27,266 bases of DNA from a virus: positions 1 through 27,266 of IMG/VR virus record IMGVR_UViG_3300031702_000041. The stretch is one strand, 5' to 3'. The position numbers were made by a program, and so were the translations under genes. The notes under the pieces are model-generated. The model was not told the origin of the DNA. It ran no database searches and saw only the letters and a program-made list of their open reading frames with translations. Below are positions 1-7,102 of the stretch, piece by piece. Positions within the stretch are counted from its first letter, which is position 1. The number at the start of each line of letters is the position of its first letter.

Positions 1-378
1 GCTCTTGGGTTGCATAGGAGCAATAAACTCAGCATTAGTACCGTCATCTAAGTTAAGTCTAATTTTAAGCTTGCGTTGTCCACCTTCATTGTTAAACATT
101 TGCACAATTGCTCGCTTGACATTGTGTGGACCAAGGGGTGGTTCCTCCTCAGAAATTTCGTCTTCCATAACCACCTTTCTTTCTCTTGAGTCAAGACGCT
201 CTTGAGCAAGTAGACTATCTATTGAATTAGGCGAAGCCTTGTCAAGAGAGATCAGAGACGGAGTCGTTGCAATATGTTCTTCTTTGTTATTCTTTTGTTC
301 TTCTATGTTATAATACTCTACGCCATTTTGTCGTATCGCTGTATCTTTTGCAATTAGTTCCATTATTGCTGTACTCAT
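1..378 (-). CDS. Unrecognised protein, 3' end outside window
   Basis: Open frame of 126 codons running off the left edge. It starts MSTAIMELIAKDTAIRQNG at an ATG that overlaps the stop of the gene before it by four bases (ATGA), the sign of translational coupling. The middle is acidic (EDEISEEEPP near residues 76-85) and the visible end, KRAIVQMFNNEGGQRKLKIRLNL, is basic and looks folded. I do not recognise the family. It is the third gene of the unit that starts at the sigma70-type promoter near 870-898. The C-terminus is missing, so length and function cannot be judged. Confidence 0.7.
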   Translation of the reverse strand, partial: MSTAIMELIAKDTAIRQNGVEYYNIEEQKNNKEEHIATTPSLISLDKASPNSIDSLLAQERLDSRERKVVMEDEISEEEPPLGPHNVKRAIVQMFNNEGGQRKLKIRLNLDDGTNAEFIAPMQPKS

Positions 379-560
379 AACATCACCTTCTTTGCACTAT
401 TCAATACATTGGTTAGTTGCTTGTTATTAAGGTTTTCACCACAGTTGTATGTTTTAATTGCTGTACGGAATTGTTGCTTTTGTATAGGTGTTAGAAACTG
501 TTGTTGTTTCAGACAATTCAGACTTAGTAAAGCCGCTTGTGTTGTTTCATGATTAGCCAT
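375..560 (-). CDS. Small hypothetical protein (61 aa)
   Basis: A 61-residue, Gln/Asn/Lys-rich protein starting MANHETTQAALLSLNCLKQ, probably helical, without signal peptide or membrane segment. A strong ribosome binding site (AAGGAGA) lies about 8 bases before the ATG. The stop overlaps the next start as ATGA. Its initiation region is almost identical to that of the preceding 69-residue gene, and both proteins begin MAN. Function unknown. Confidence 0.65.
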   Translation of the reverse strand: MANHETTQAALLSLNCLKQQQFLTPIQKQQFRTAIKTYNCGENLNNKQLTNVLNSAKKVML

Positions 561-615
561 TAGTTTTCTCCTTCAAGTTTTAGGCAGTTTATACTCATGC
601 CTTAGGAGTGTTTGT

Positions 616-825
616 CTATTTTTTTTCTAGTGCGTCTGCGGTGCGAATATTCATTGCTTTACTGCAACGATCTGCCACGTCTGCGATGCGTTCTAGGTTG
701 ATTGCTATGTTGCTTAAACTATCTGCCACGGTCCAGTTTGTGCCGTCTGCTGTAGTGTTTAATGTTTTATCAATATCTGATAGCGCATCATATATATCTT
801 GCATTGAATATTCGTTGTTAGCCAT
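616..825 (-). CDS. Small hypothetical protein (69 aa)
   Basis: A 69-residue acidic protein starting MANNEYSMQDIYDALSDID. Hydrophobic spacing in DSLSNIAINLERIADVAD suggests amphipathic helices and perhaps a short coiled coil. It has a strong AAGGAG site before the ATG and is the first gene after the tandem sigma70-type and T4-type late promoters at 852-898, so it should be well expressed. No family recognised. Confidence 0.7.
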   Translation of the reverse strand: MANNEYSMQDIYDALSDIDKTLNTTADGTNWTVADSLSNIAINLERIADVADRCSKAMNIRTADALEKK

Positions 826-851
826 TTGTTTTCTCCTTGTTCTGACAATAG

Positions 852-859
852 TATTTATG
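852..859 (-). promoter_or_regulatory. T4-type late promoter box CATAAATA
   Basis: CATAAATAC on the minus strand, just before the ribosome binding site of the 69-residue gene. T4 late promoters (TATAAATA, positions about -13 to -6) need only this element; the start is predicted near 846. It lies just downstream of a sigma70-type promoter, so the same unit could be read both early and late. Confidence 0.55.
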
Positions 860-869
860 CAATACTACA

Positions 870-898
870 ATTTTAGCATGGTTTGTGGTTTGTGTCAA
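870..898 (-). promoter_or_regulatory. Sigma70-type promoter with extended -10
   Basis: On the minus strand TTGACA (898-893), a 17-base spacer and TAAAAT (875-870), with TGC directly before the -10 (extended -10). This is the best host-type promoter in the window. It drives the 69-, 61- and 126+-residue genes. The 152 bases upstream of it (899-1050), back to the terminator of the structural region, hold no gene that I can see. Confidence 0.75.
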
Positions 899-1050
899 GT
901 ATAAGTTATGGCTCTTAATTACACTGTTGTAGAGTATACGCTATAACGGCACACAACGACACATAAACTATATAAACTAACACAATCGCTTGTTAAGGCA
1001 CATTGCAACGGATTGCTTTCATAGTTAAAGCTTGAATTGAAGTTTAAGCC

Positions 1051-1094
1051 AAAAAAAGTCTGCCCTCAACACGCTTTTAAGTGTTTTAGCAGAC
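1051..1094 (-). terminator. Strong intrinsic terminator
   Basis: On the minus strand GTCTGC (1094-1089) pairs with GCAGAC (1063-1058). The stem is extended by partial pairing of AAACAC with GTGTTG, and seven T residues follow (1057-1051). It closes the long minus-strand structural region and separates it from the sigma70-driven unit to the left. Confidence 0.8.
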
Positions 1095-1227
1095 TATAAA
1101 ACGACTGGCGTTTTTATCCTTTTTATTCGTCAGAACTAAAAGATGTAGCAGAAGTTTTCCCAACGGAGTTGCCCAATGGCATTAGGACATATTCAGGAGT
1201 ACAGTGACAGCCATACACTTCTGCTAC
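1058..1227 (-). ncRNA. Candidate structured late small RNA
   Basis: On the minus strand a late box (GATAAATA, 1240-1233) predicts a start at about 1227. The sequence at 1228-1217 (TGTAGCAGAAGT) is the perfect complement of 1155-1144 (ACTTCTGCTACA), giving a 12-bp stem whose base lies at the predicted 5' end. The 61-nt loop can form smaller stems: ATGGC with GCCAT, and CAAC-TCC-GTTG. Then come a small AAAACG/CGTTTT hairpin and the strong terminator at 1094-1051. The transcript would be about 175 nt. A 39-codon ORF overlaps the segment, so it could instead be a short mRNA. No known RNA family is claimed. Confidence 0.4.
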
Positions 1228-1242
1228 AGTATTATTTATCAT
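1123..1242 (-). CDS. Possible 39-aa protein overlapping RNA-like structure
   Basis: ATG at 1242 overlaps the end of the zinc/AT-hook gene by 11 bases and opens 39 codons (MINNTVAEVYGCHCTPEYVL, then a Ser-rich acidic end). There is no good Shine-Dalgarno sequence, though overlap with the upstream gene could allow reinitiation. A Cys-His-Cys cluster gives a plausible small-protein look. The late box lies inside its first codons, so a transcript from that promoter would lack the ATG. Coding and RNA readings of this segment compete; I cannot decide between them. Confidence 0.35.
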   Translation of the reverse strand: MINNTVAEVYGCHCTPEYVLMPLGNSVGKTSATSFSSDE

Positions 1243-1699
1243 ATACGTTACATTTTGGCTTGTTCTTGGCCCCTGGTGGTCTACCAATTTTTTTCATAAA
1301 TTGTTGTTCTGAAGTTAGGGGATAATCTTTTCGTGGTCTACCAAGTGTTTTACCAGTGCTAGACTGGCGCTGTGTTTTATTTTTGCCAGCAATAATGTTG
1401 TGTTGGTTTCTTAATTCAACATTGTTTAGATTATATTCATTAGTGATTGGACATTTGTAGTTCTTACATACCAAACATTGACTAGTCCAATACTTGTAAG
1501 GTACTCTCAACCTTTTGTACTGTACAACTCTGCTTTCATTTAGATGCATATTGCAATCTTCGCAAGATATGTCGTATACTATTTCTTTAAGTTCTAAAGG
1601 CAAAGTGTTATTAACAATAGGGTCTTTAGTGTCTGGACCGTTTCTTGTTGGTGTTTCAAATAATAGTCTGTCAGATAGATCTTTTGGTATGTTCTTCAT
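1232..1699 (-). CDS. Zinc-binding AT-hook protein, putative DNA-binding
   Basis: 155 residues. Two CxxC pairs (Cys46/Cys49 and Cys75/Cys78, with Cys83 nearby) look like a zinc-binding knuckle. The C-terminal part carries two AT-hook-like motifs, GRPRK at 120-124 and GRPPGAKNK at 139-147, in a basic stretch. AT-hooks bind the minor groove of AT-rich DNA, so DNA binding is a reasonable inference; a regulatory or DNA-packaging role is only a guess. It follows the holin-like gene and precedes the candidate small RNA and terminator. The ribosome binding site is weak (TAAGG well upstream). Confidence 0.6.
   Translation of the reverse strand: MKNIPKDLSDRLLFETPTRNGPDTKDPIVNNTLPLELKEIVYDISCEDCNMHLNESRVVQYKRLRVPYKYWTSQCLVCKNYKCPITNEYNLNNVELRNQHNIIAGKNKTQRQSSTGKTLGRPRKDYPLTSEQQFMKKIGRPPGAKNKPKCNVYDK
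1233..1240 (-). promoter_or_regulatory. T4-type late promoter box GATAAATA
   Basis: GATAAATA on the minus strand, followed by A rather than the usual C. The predicted start near 1227 meets the base of the 12-bp inverted repeat. The box lies across the stop codon of the upstream gene, so chance occurrence is possible. Confidence 0.4.
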
Positions 1700-1733
1700 A
1701 CATCTATTTAAACAACCTTAAGATTGAACTTAG

Positions 1734-1973
1734 TTAAATTGGCATAGAACTTATGATTGTTGCAACAGCGCCTACTAGGGCAACAACAATAGTGCTTACA
1801 GCAACGATCATAGCTTTAACTAATCCTTTGTTGCCCTTAACAACACCTGTGTGTAACTCAGTAACTGCGGCTTCAACTTTTTCTAAACGTTCGTTCAAAT
1901 GTGCATACCTTATGGCGCACAAATCAACGTGTGCTTCTAGATGTTCGCGTTCGTATTCTGTAGTGTCTGGCAT
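1734..1973 (-). CDS. Holin-like small membrane protein
   Basis: 79 residues: a charged amphipathic N-terminal half (HLEAHVDLCAIRYAHLNERL, then EKVEAAVTELH) likely to form a coiled coil, followed by one hydrophobic segment at about 53-76 (MIVAVSTIVVALVGAVATII). Coiled coil plus a single C-terminal membrane helix resembles XhlA-type holins. Its place right after the tail-fibre genes, where lysis genes are common, fits. No endolysin is visible next to it, so a virion or host-membrane role is also possible. Confidence 0.5.
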   Translation of the reverse strand: MPDTTEYEREHLEAHVDLCAIRYAHLNERLEKVEAAVTELHTGVVKGNKGLVKAMIVAVSTIVVALVGAVATIISSMPI

Positions 1974-1975
1974 GT

Positions 1976-2314
1976 TTAGGCTGCCCTATCAACTACGTTT
2001 ACACGGAAGTTTCTTCTATCTACTAAGCCGTCTGTTGTTGTAACTTTTGCTGTAACAATATAAACCTTACCAGTTGCACCGCCGCTAAGTTCAACAAATG
2101 TATTTTTGTTTGCGTTTGATTTACCCTGGCTTTGAATTACCATTGGTGTTGGGTCATTGCGTCTTGCGGCAACTGAATATAATACTGTGTTAACTGCATC
2201 ACTGTTTGGAAGCCATTCGCTCCAATCAAATGTGTATGTTAATTGTGCTTCAACATCCTTATCAATTGTAAGCCCAACATTTGTTTGTTCAAATCCTGTT
2301 CTGTTAATCGCCAT
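1976..2314 (-). CDS. Fibre-tail adaptor-like protein
   Basis: 112 residues. The pattern YTFDWSEWLPNSDAV, a middle beta-rich part, then LSGGATGKVYIVTAKVTTTDGLVDRRNFRVNV is characteristic of the small beta-sandwich phage proteins annotated as fibre-tail adaptors (Gp77-like). Such proteins are thought to join fibres to the tail or act in virion assembly. The start has a clear AGGAG site. It sits directly after the largest fibre gene, consistent with a partner role. Identification is from memory of the family pattern. Confidence 0.6.
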   Translation of the reverse strand: MAINRTGFEQTNVGLTIDKDVEAQLTYTFDWSEWLPNSDAVNTVLYSVAARRNDPTPMVIQSQGKSNANKNTFVELSGGATGKVYIVTAKVTTTDGLVDRRNFRVNVVDRAA

Positions 2315-2315
2315 G

Positions 2316-4970
2316 TTATTCTCCTACCTTATATGATCTAATTTCGTTTGTAATTTTATGTGTTCTTCGTTCATTGTGTATTGTAAATATTCTATCTTCA
2401 CGTGGAATAACATATACAATTTCAGTAACGTGTACTAACTGTCCAAGTGCTGTTATGCTTACGCTAGTACTTATCAAACTTTCAAAATTTACTAGTTTAT
2501 CGCCGGTTGCAACTACTGTTACTTGTGCTGTTGGTGTACTACTTGCTGACAGAGTTGAGTTTGCTGTTGCACTAAGTTCTACAACATTGTTAATCTCAAT
2601 TTCGTTGTTGCGTGTTGCAACAATTATAGATGTAAATGCGTTTTCACTTGCAAGACTTGCTGTTGCGCCGACTATCTTAACCGGTGTTACGTCTAGGCTT
2701 GTGATAACTTCTTGATTAGATATTGCATCTTGACCAGCAGTTACAACAGTTGTTAAACTACTAACTGCAAACATATTAGTGTCAACAGTTCTAATAATGT
2801 TGCTAGTATCAATTCCAAGTGATGTTGTAGTGTCTAGTGTTGCCGCATTTCCGCTTGTTACTTGTGCTGTTATTGCTAAGGTTGCAACTGTTTGTGTGTC
2901 AACTAAGAAGTCACCTACTTTAGCAACTGCAACTAGTTGTGATGCAATAGACTCAGTGCTTATGTTAAAGTTTCTTATTGGACTTATTGTATTAGAAAGT
3001 GCAACTGTACTTGACATTTGTGCATCAGCATTTCTAAGAACACTTGTATTTGCAGCCATAGATGCTGTTACAGTTATAGTTGCATCAACATTATTGAATA
3101 CAGTTGACAATATGCCTAATGTACTTGTAACACCTAGTTGAGCACTTCCGCCAACAAAGCCGCCACTTACGTCTGCACTAAGTGTTGTTGTAGCGTTAGG
3201 CGTTGCTTGTGTGTCAGTTTGCTTGTGTACATCAATAGATGCTGTGTATGACGCTTGTGTGCTTGCTGTGACGCCAGCAATCTTGCTTATGTCAAGTGCT
3301 AGACTTGCAACAACATTAGCATTAATAAAGAAATCACCAATCATAGCAACAGCACTTATTTGGCTTGCAATACTGTCAGTGTTAATGTTTGCGTCTTTAA
3401 CAAATCCGGTTAATACTGTTAAACTTGCACTAGATGCAATGTCAGCACTTGCGCCTTGAATTATGTTAGCATCAGCAGTTAGTGTGCCACTTGACTGATG
3501 TATTGTAATACCGTCTAAGGTTGCGTTAGGAACAGCAACCATTGTTGATGTTGTTGCAAGTGTAGCAACGCCTTCAAGCAATGCTTGGAATGTTTCATCG
3601 TAATTATTGTTAAACTGGTAATGCCAAACTACATTGTCTTGGTTGTAAGGTTGTGTAGAACTAGATGTTAAATTTGATTCGCCTCTTCTAAAGTTCCAGT
3701 TATCATAATATGCTCTAGAGGTAAGGTGATTGCGAGTTATGTTGCTATACAATCCACCCCGGAGATCAAAAGTAGAAGAATCTATTTGTATTCTTCCATC
3801 ATATGAAGTACTGGCAATAACTGTAGTGTCTTTAATTAATTGTACAGTACCGCTACTATTTCTTCTTAATGCAACACGTTGCCAAGTGTTGCCTGATAGA
3901 GATGATGATCCATTTAATCGTAAAGTGCGAGGTTGACTACTACTGCCACTATTATCAATTGCGTTAACAAATGCAACAAAGCCACTACCATAGGGGCTAT
4001 AGTTAGTACCTATTGTCATACCTATCAGATGGTTATTTAACCAGGCAGCATTATAACCAAGACTTCCGCTTAATTTGGAGGTCTGGGTACCTAGCCCGTC
4101 AGATAGGGTAGAGTTTGTTGGTCGCCTTGCACCTACAGTTGCAATATATTCGTCAGAGTAGTTATTGCCATCTACATAGATCCAAAACTCTAATATAAAT
4201 TCTTCATCTTGTGCAATGTATCGTAGGGTTGGCGAGCCGTCTGTTAACACCAATCCTTGGTTATAGGTTCTCTGAGCCTTAAGAGAATGTGTGCCTTCTT
4301 GTACTATTGTAGTATCAAACGTTGTTTCAATATTTGTAGCAGATAGAGCAGTAGTTCTTGCGTTTGTATATGTGTTTGCAGAAGCAAAGTAATGCGGAAC
4401 TGTAATACGATTTGGATATGTTTTACCAGTAAAGCTCATTGGAGCAACTGTTAGTGTTGATATTACACTAATTGCAACATCTGCGTTAACAGTCATTAAT
4501 AATTCAAAGCCGCCTGTACTTGACAACAAAGCACCAAAGTCTTTGAAGACGGATGGTGCTGTTTGAATATCAATAGATACGGTTTGTGCAGAGTCTACAT
4601 CACGGACCCTATCGCCTTGCAAACTAGTATTAATAATACTGTCAAGTGTAATTACATTGCCTGCAATCTTGCTTACAGTAGCACTCATTGATATTACTGA
4701 GTCAAGTATGGCTGCGTGATTCTTTAATGCATCTGCAACTAGTGTACTGCCGCCAAACGCTTCAAGGTCAACTTGTGCTTCAAATATAAGTCCGGCAGCG
4801 GTAATACTAGTAACTTGTACTTCAAGTGCTACGTTAAACTCTTTAACTTGACCACCAACGATATAATCGTCATCAATGTAGCCTTCAATGTAATAACCAG
4901 TGGTGCTGATTACTTCATCAAAGTAATCGTTATCAATGTAACCTGGTTCGTAATATCTAATATCAGCCAT
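2316..4970 (-). CDS. Large LamG and repeat-containing fibre protein
   Basis: 884 residues. The N-terminus (MADIRYYEPGYIDNDYFDEV) is Tyr/Asp-rich. Residues about 180-450 look like a LamG/concanavalin-type jelly roll (EEFILEFWIYVDG, GNTWQRVALRRNSSGTVQLI). The remainder is low-complexity Ala/Ser/Thr beta-rich sequence with a degenerate repeat. One repeat pair is clear: INTDSIASQISAVAMIGDFF (about 527-546) and ISTESIASQLVAVAKVGDFL (about 667-686), 140 residues apart. The C-terminus ends in a charged motif (VIPREDRIFTIHNERRTHKI). It is probably a tail fibre or adhesin binding host surface glycans. No chaperone or protease domain is seen. Confidence 0.7.
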   Translation of the reverse strand: MADIRYYEPGYIDNDYFDEVISTTGYYIEGYIDDDYIVGGQVKEFNVALEVQVTSITAAGLIFEAQVDLEAFGGSTLVADALKNHAAILDSVISMSATVSKIAGNVITLDSIINTSLQGDRVRDVDSAQTVSIDIQTAPSVFKDFGALLSSTGGFELLMTVNADVAISVISTLTVAPMSFTGKTYPNRITVPHYFASANTYTNARTTALSATNIETTFDTTIVQEGTHSLKAQRTYNQGLVLTDGSPTLRYIAQDEEFILEFWIYVDGNNYSDEYIATVGARRPTNSTLSDGLGTQTSKLSGSLGYNAAWLNNHLIGMTIGTNYSPYGSGFVAFVNAIDNSGSSSQPRTLRLNGSSSLSGNTWQRVALRRNSSGTVQLIKDTTVIASTSYDGRIQIDSSTFDLRGGLYSNITRNHLTSRAYYDNWNFRRGESNLTSSSTQPYNQDNVVWHYQFNNNYDETFQALLEGVATLATTSTMVAVPNATLDGITIHQSSGTLTADANIIQGASADIASSASLTVLTGFVKDANINTDSIASQISAVAMIGDFFINANVVASLALDISKIAGVTASTQASYTASIDVHKQTDTQATPNATTTLSADVSGGFVGGSAQLGVTSTLGILSTVFNNVDATITVTASMAANTSVLRNADAQMSSTVALSNTISPIRNFNISTESIASQLVAVAKVGDFLVDTQTVATLAITAQVTSGNAATLDTTTSLGIDTSNIIRTVDTNMFAVSSLTTVVTAGQDAISNQEVITSLDVTPVKIVGATASLASENAFTSIIVATRNNEIEINNVVELSATANSTLSASSTPTAQVTVVATGDKLVNFESLISTSVSITALGQLVHVTEIVYVIPREDRIFTIHNERRTHKITNEIRSYKVGE

Positions 4971-4980
4971 TGGTTATTCC

Positions 4981-7092
4981 TTATGCATTGTCATCACTGA
5001 ATGTAGTGTCGCCGTCTGCGCCTTCAAAATGCAATAATATCATTGTGTCTGTGTCGTTGTTATGCTCAACAGTTTCAGGTGTAAAGTTACTACTGTGTCT
5101 ACTAATTGTTGACACTCTTATTTCGTCTATGTGCCCACGCCAAGATTCCATACCATCTCTACTAACGCCATATAGATATTCTGAGTTAGAAGACCAGTTA
5201 GTTGAATCTGCGTATGTGCTTCCTTCTTGAGTACCATTTAAGAACATTCTTGTGTTTCCACTGCTGTCTCTTGAGATTGCAACATGACACCAAGTATTAT
5301 TACTAATAGACGTTGAGCCTGTAATTCTTAACTGTGTGTCACCGTTGGCTTTGTATTCAAATCTATTGTTAACATCATTGTAATATAGAGATGCTTGACT
5401 GTTGGCGTTGAATAAGTATTGATTAGCTGAGGTATTTGTGTCTTTTCTTACCCACATTTCAACAGTAAATTCTCCTGTTCCAATAGCATCAAATCTATCC
5501 TTAGCGCCACCGCCTTGTTTTAATCCATAATACTCACTATCTTGATACCAACTTGCGGTACCAAACTTGTATTGTGCTGTATCAATTTCACCACCAAATA
5601 CTTCAGTAATACATGCTGGTTGTCTTGAACCGTTGTCATCAATGAATACAGTAGAGTTATTTTGGCCATCCATATGAACCAACAGTAATGTATCTGCGTC
5701 ATTTGCAAATGCTGTTGTGCTTGGTGTAAATCCACTGGTGTATCTTGCTGTGTTACTCCAACGCACTTCGTCTATGTATCCTAAAGTGGCATAGTTTGAG
5801 CCACCAGCCCAATCACCAATTCTACTAATGCCATCCCAACCTTTGTCTGTTGTCATTGTTCCTGCTGAACCGTTATTTGTTGTTAGTTCAGTTCCATCCC
5901 AAAACAGTTTTATACTTGCGCCGTCTTTAACTACAGCAACGTGATACCAAGTGTTGGCTGTAGGTGTTGACCCAATATTATATATTGGGTAATATATTGC
6001 TGAACCGTTGGAAAACGCACCGTGTAATGTCCAAGTGCCGCTTTTTTTGTAGATACTTAGGTAATCGCCTCTAGTGCTTCCTGTTGCTAACATAGTAAAC
6101 AAACTTGGTAAACTGTCTAAACGAACCCAACATTCATATGTAAAGTTGTCAGAGTATGCGTGACTAAACTGTGTATGATCCACAAGTATGTAATCATCAG
6201 TTCCACCGTCAAAGTATGCACTTACACCGCCTATCTTGCTTGCACTTGTCTTAATTTTTGCATTGCCACCTGCCGTAAGTGTAATTGCTGTTCTGCCAGC
6301 GGCTCCACCTCCACCTGCACCTGCACCTGCACCTGCACCTGCACCTGCAGATGCGGCACTATCGTCATCACTAAATGTAGTGTTGCCATCAGCGCCATCC
6401 ATGTGTAACAACAATTTAGTATCAGCGTCATCTGTAAATGCTGTTGACGGAACTGTTATTGATGTTTGTGTTGGATCGTATCTATTTGTAGAAGATACTC
6501 TAACTTCGTCAATCCAACATTGCGTCCCTGCGTTTGCTGGAATGACGCCATCTGTGTGAGCACCAATGCCAAATGATCCACTGCTTAAAGTACCGTCCCA
6601 AGTGCCATTAGCAACTCTTGTTCCACCAACAAATACCCCAACATTATTTGAACTATCTCTCACAAATGCATAGTGATGCCATGTATCAACTGCTAACACA
6701 CTTCCTACACCGTTGGCAGAGAAAGCTGAAGTTCCGCCGCCGGCATTAACTTGAATTTTCATATCGTAGTTTCTAAACAACATCATAATGTCGCCATTGC
6801 CAAAACCACCAGATCTGTTTGACAATATGGAAACTGTGCCACCGCCTGCGTCTATATCAACATTAAACCAACATTCCCAAGTAAATTCCCCAGTAATCGT
6901 TGAAGTGTCTAAATCAACGTTAAGATAATCGCCTGTTCCGTCTAGTAGAAGACTTCCGCCGCCAAATACTTGTCGTCCTGTATCAACTTGGGCATCGCCG
7001 TTTGTTGTTATTGTTCTTCCTCGGCCACCGGCTGCGGCTGCCTCTACAGCGGCTAGTGCCAAATAACTTAGTCTACTTGCTCCTAGTGGCAT
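4981..7092 (-). CDS. Triple LamG-domain tail protein
   Basis: 703 residues made of three LamG/concanavalin A-like lectin domains, at about 30-230, 265-475 and 490-695. Each carries the pattern F-(T)-x-E-(C/M)-W followed later by W-x-H-(Y/V)-A-(F/V)-x-(R/K)-D, and each ends with a linker like LLLHMDGADGNTTFSDD. The first two domains are joined by an Ala-Gly run (GAGAGAGAGAGGGG) encoded by a hexanucleotide repeat. LamG domains commonly bind carbohydrate, so this is a likely receptor-binding or decoration protein of the tail. The start follows an AAGGAGA site. Confidence 0.75.
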   Translation of the reverse strand: MPLGASRLSYLALAAVEAAAAGGRGRTITTNGDAQVDTGRQVFGGGSLLLDGTGDYLNVDLDTSTITGEFTWECWFNVDIDAGGGTVSILSNRSGGFGNGDIMMLFRNYDMKIQVNAGGGTSAFSANGVGSVLAVDTWHHYAFVRDSSNNVGVFVGGTRVANGTWDGTLSSGSFGIGAHTDGVIPANAGTQCWIDEVRVSSTNRYDPTQTSITVPSTAFTDDADTKLLLHMDGADGNTTFSDDDSAASAGAGAGAGAGAGGGGAAGRTAITLTAGGNAKIKTSASKIGGVSAYFDGGTDDYILVDHTQFSHAYSDNFTYECWVRLDSLPSLFTMLATGSTRGDYLSIYKKSGTWTLHGAFSNGSAIYYPIYNIGSTPTANTWYHVAVVKDGASIKLFWDGTELTTNNGSAGTMTTDKGWDGISRIGDWAGGSNYATLGYIDEVRWSNTARYTSGFTPSTTAFANDADTLLLVHMDGQNNSTVFIDDNGSRQPACITEVFGGEIDTAQYKFGTASWYQDSEYYGLKQGGGAKDRFDAIGTGEFTVEMWVRKDTNTSANQYLFNANSQASLYYNDVNNRFEYKANGDTQLRITGSTSISNNTWCHVAISRDSSGNTRMFLNGTQEGSTYADSTNWSSNSEYLYGVSRDGMESWRGHIDEIRVSTISRHSSNFTPETVEHNNDTDTMILLHFEGADGDTTFSDDNA

Positions 7093-7102
7093 ATTTTTCT
7101 CC

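Noticed and set aside
562-600. 12-codon ORF MSINCLKLEGEN between two small genes
   Set aside because: Too short, and its AAGG is too close to the ATG; the sequence is mostly the ribosome site region of the next gene.
608-904. Plus-strand ORF of 98 codons
   Set aside because: It lies opposite the 69-residue gene and its promoter; hydrophobic composition is that of an antisense frame, and no ribosome site precedes it.
1051-1227. phi29-like packaging RNA identity
   Set aside because: Length is similar, but I see no matching primary or secondary motifs, and the terminase here is not of the phi29 type.
5520-5735. 71-codon minus-strand ORF
   Set aside because: Lies inside the LamG gene in another frame, with no ribosome site; a shadow of the repeat-rich coding sequence.
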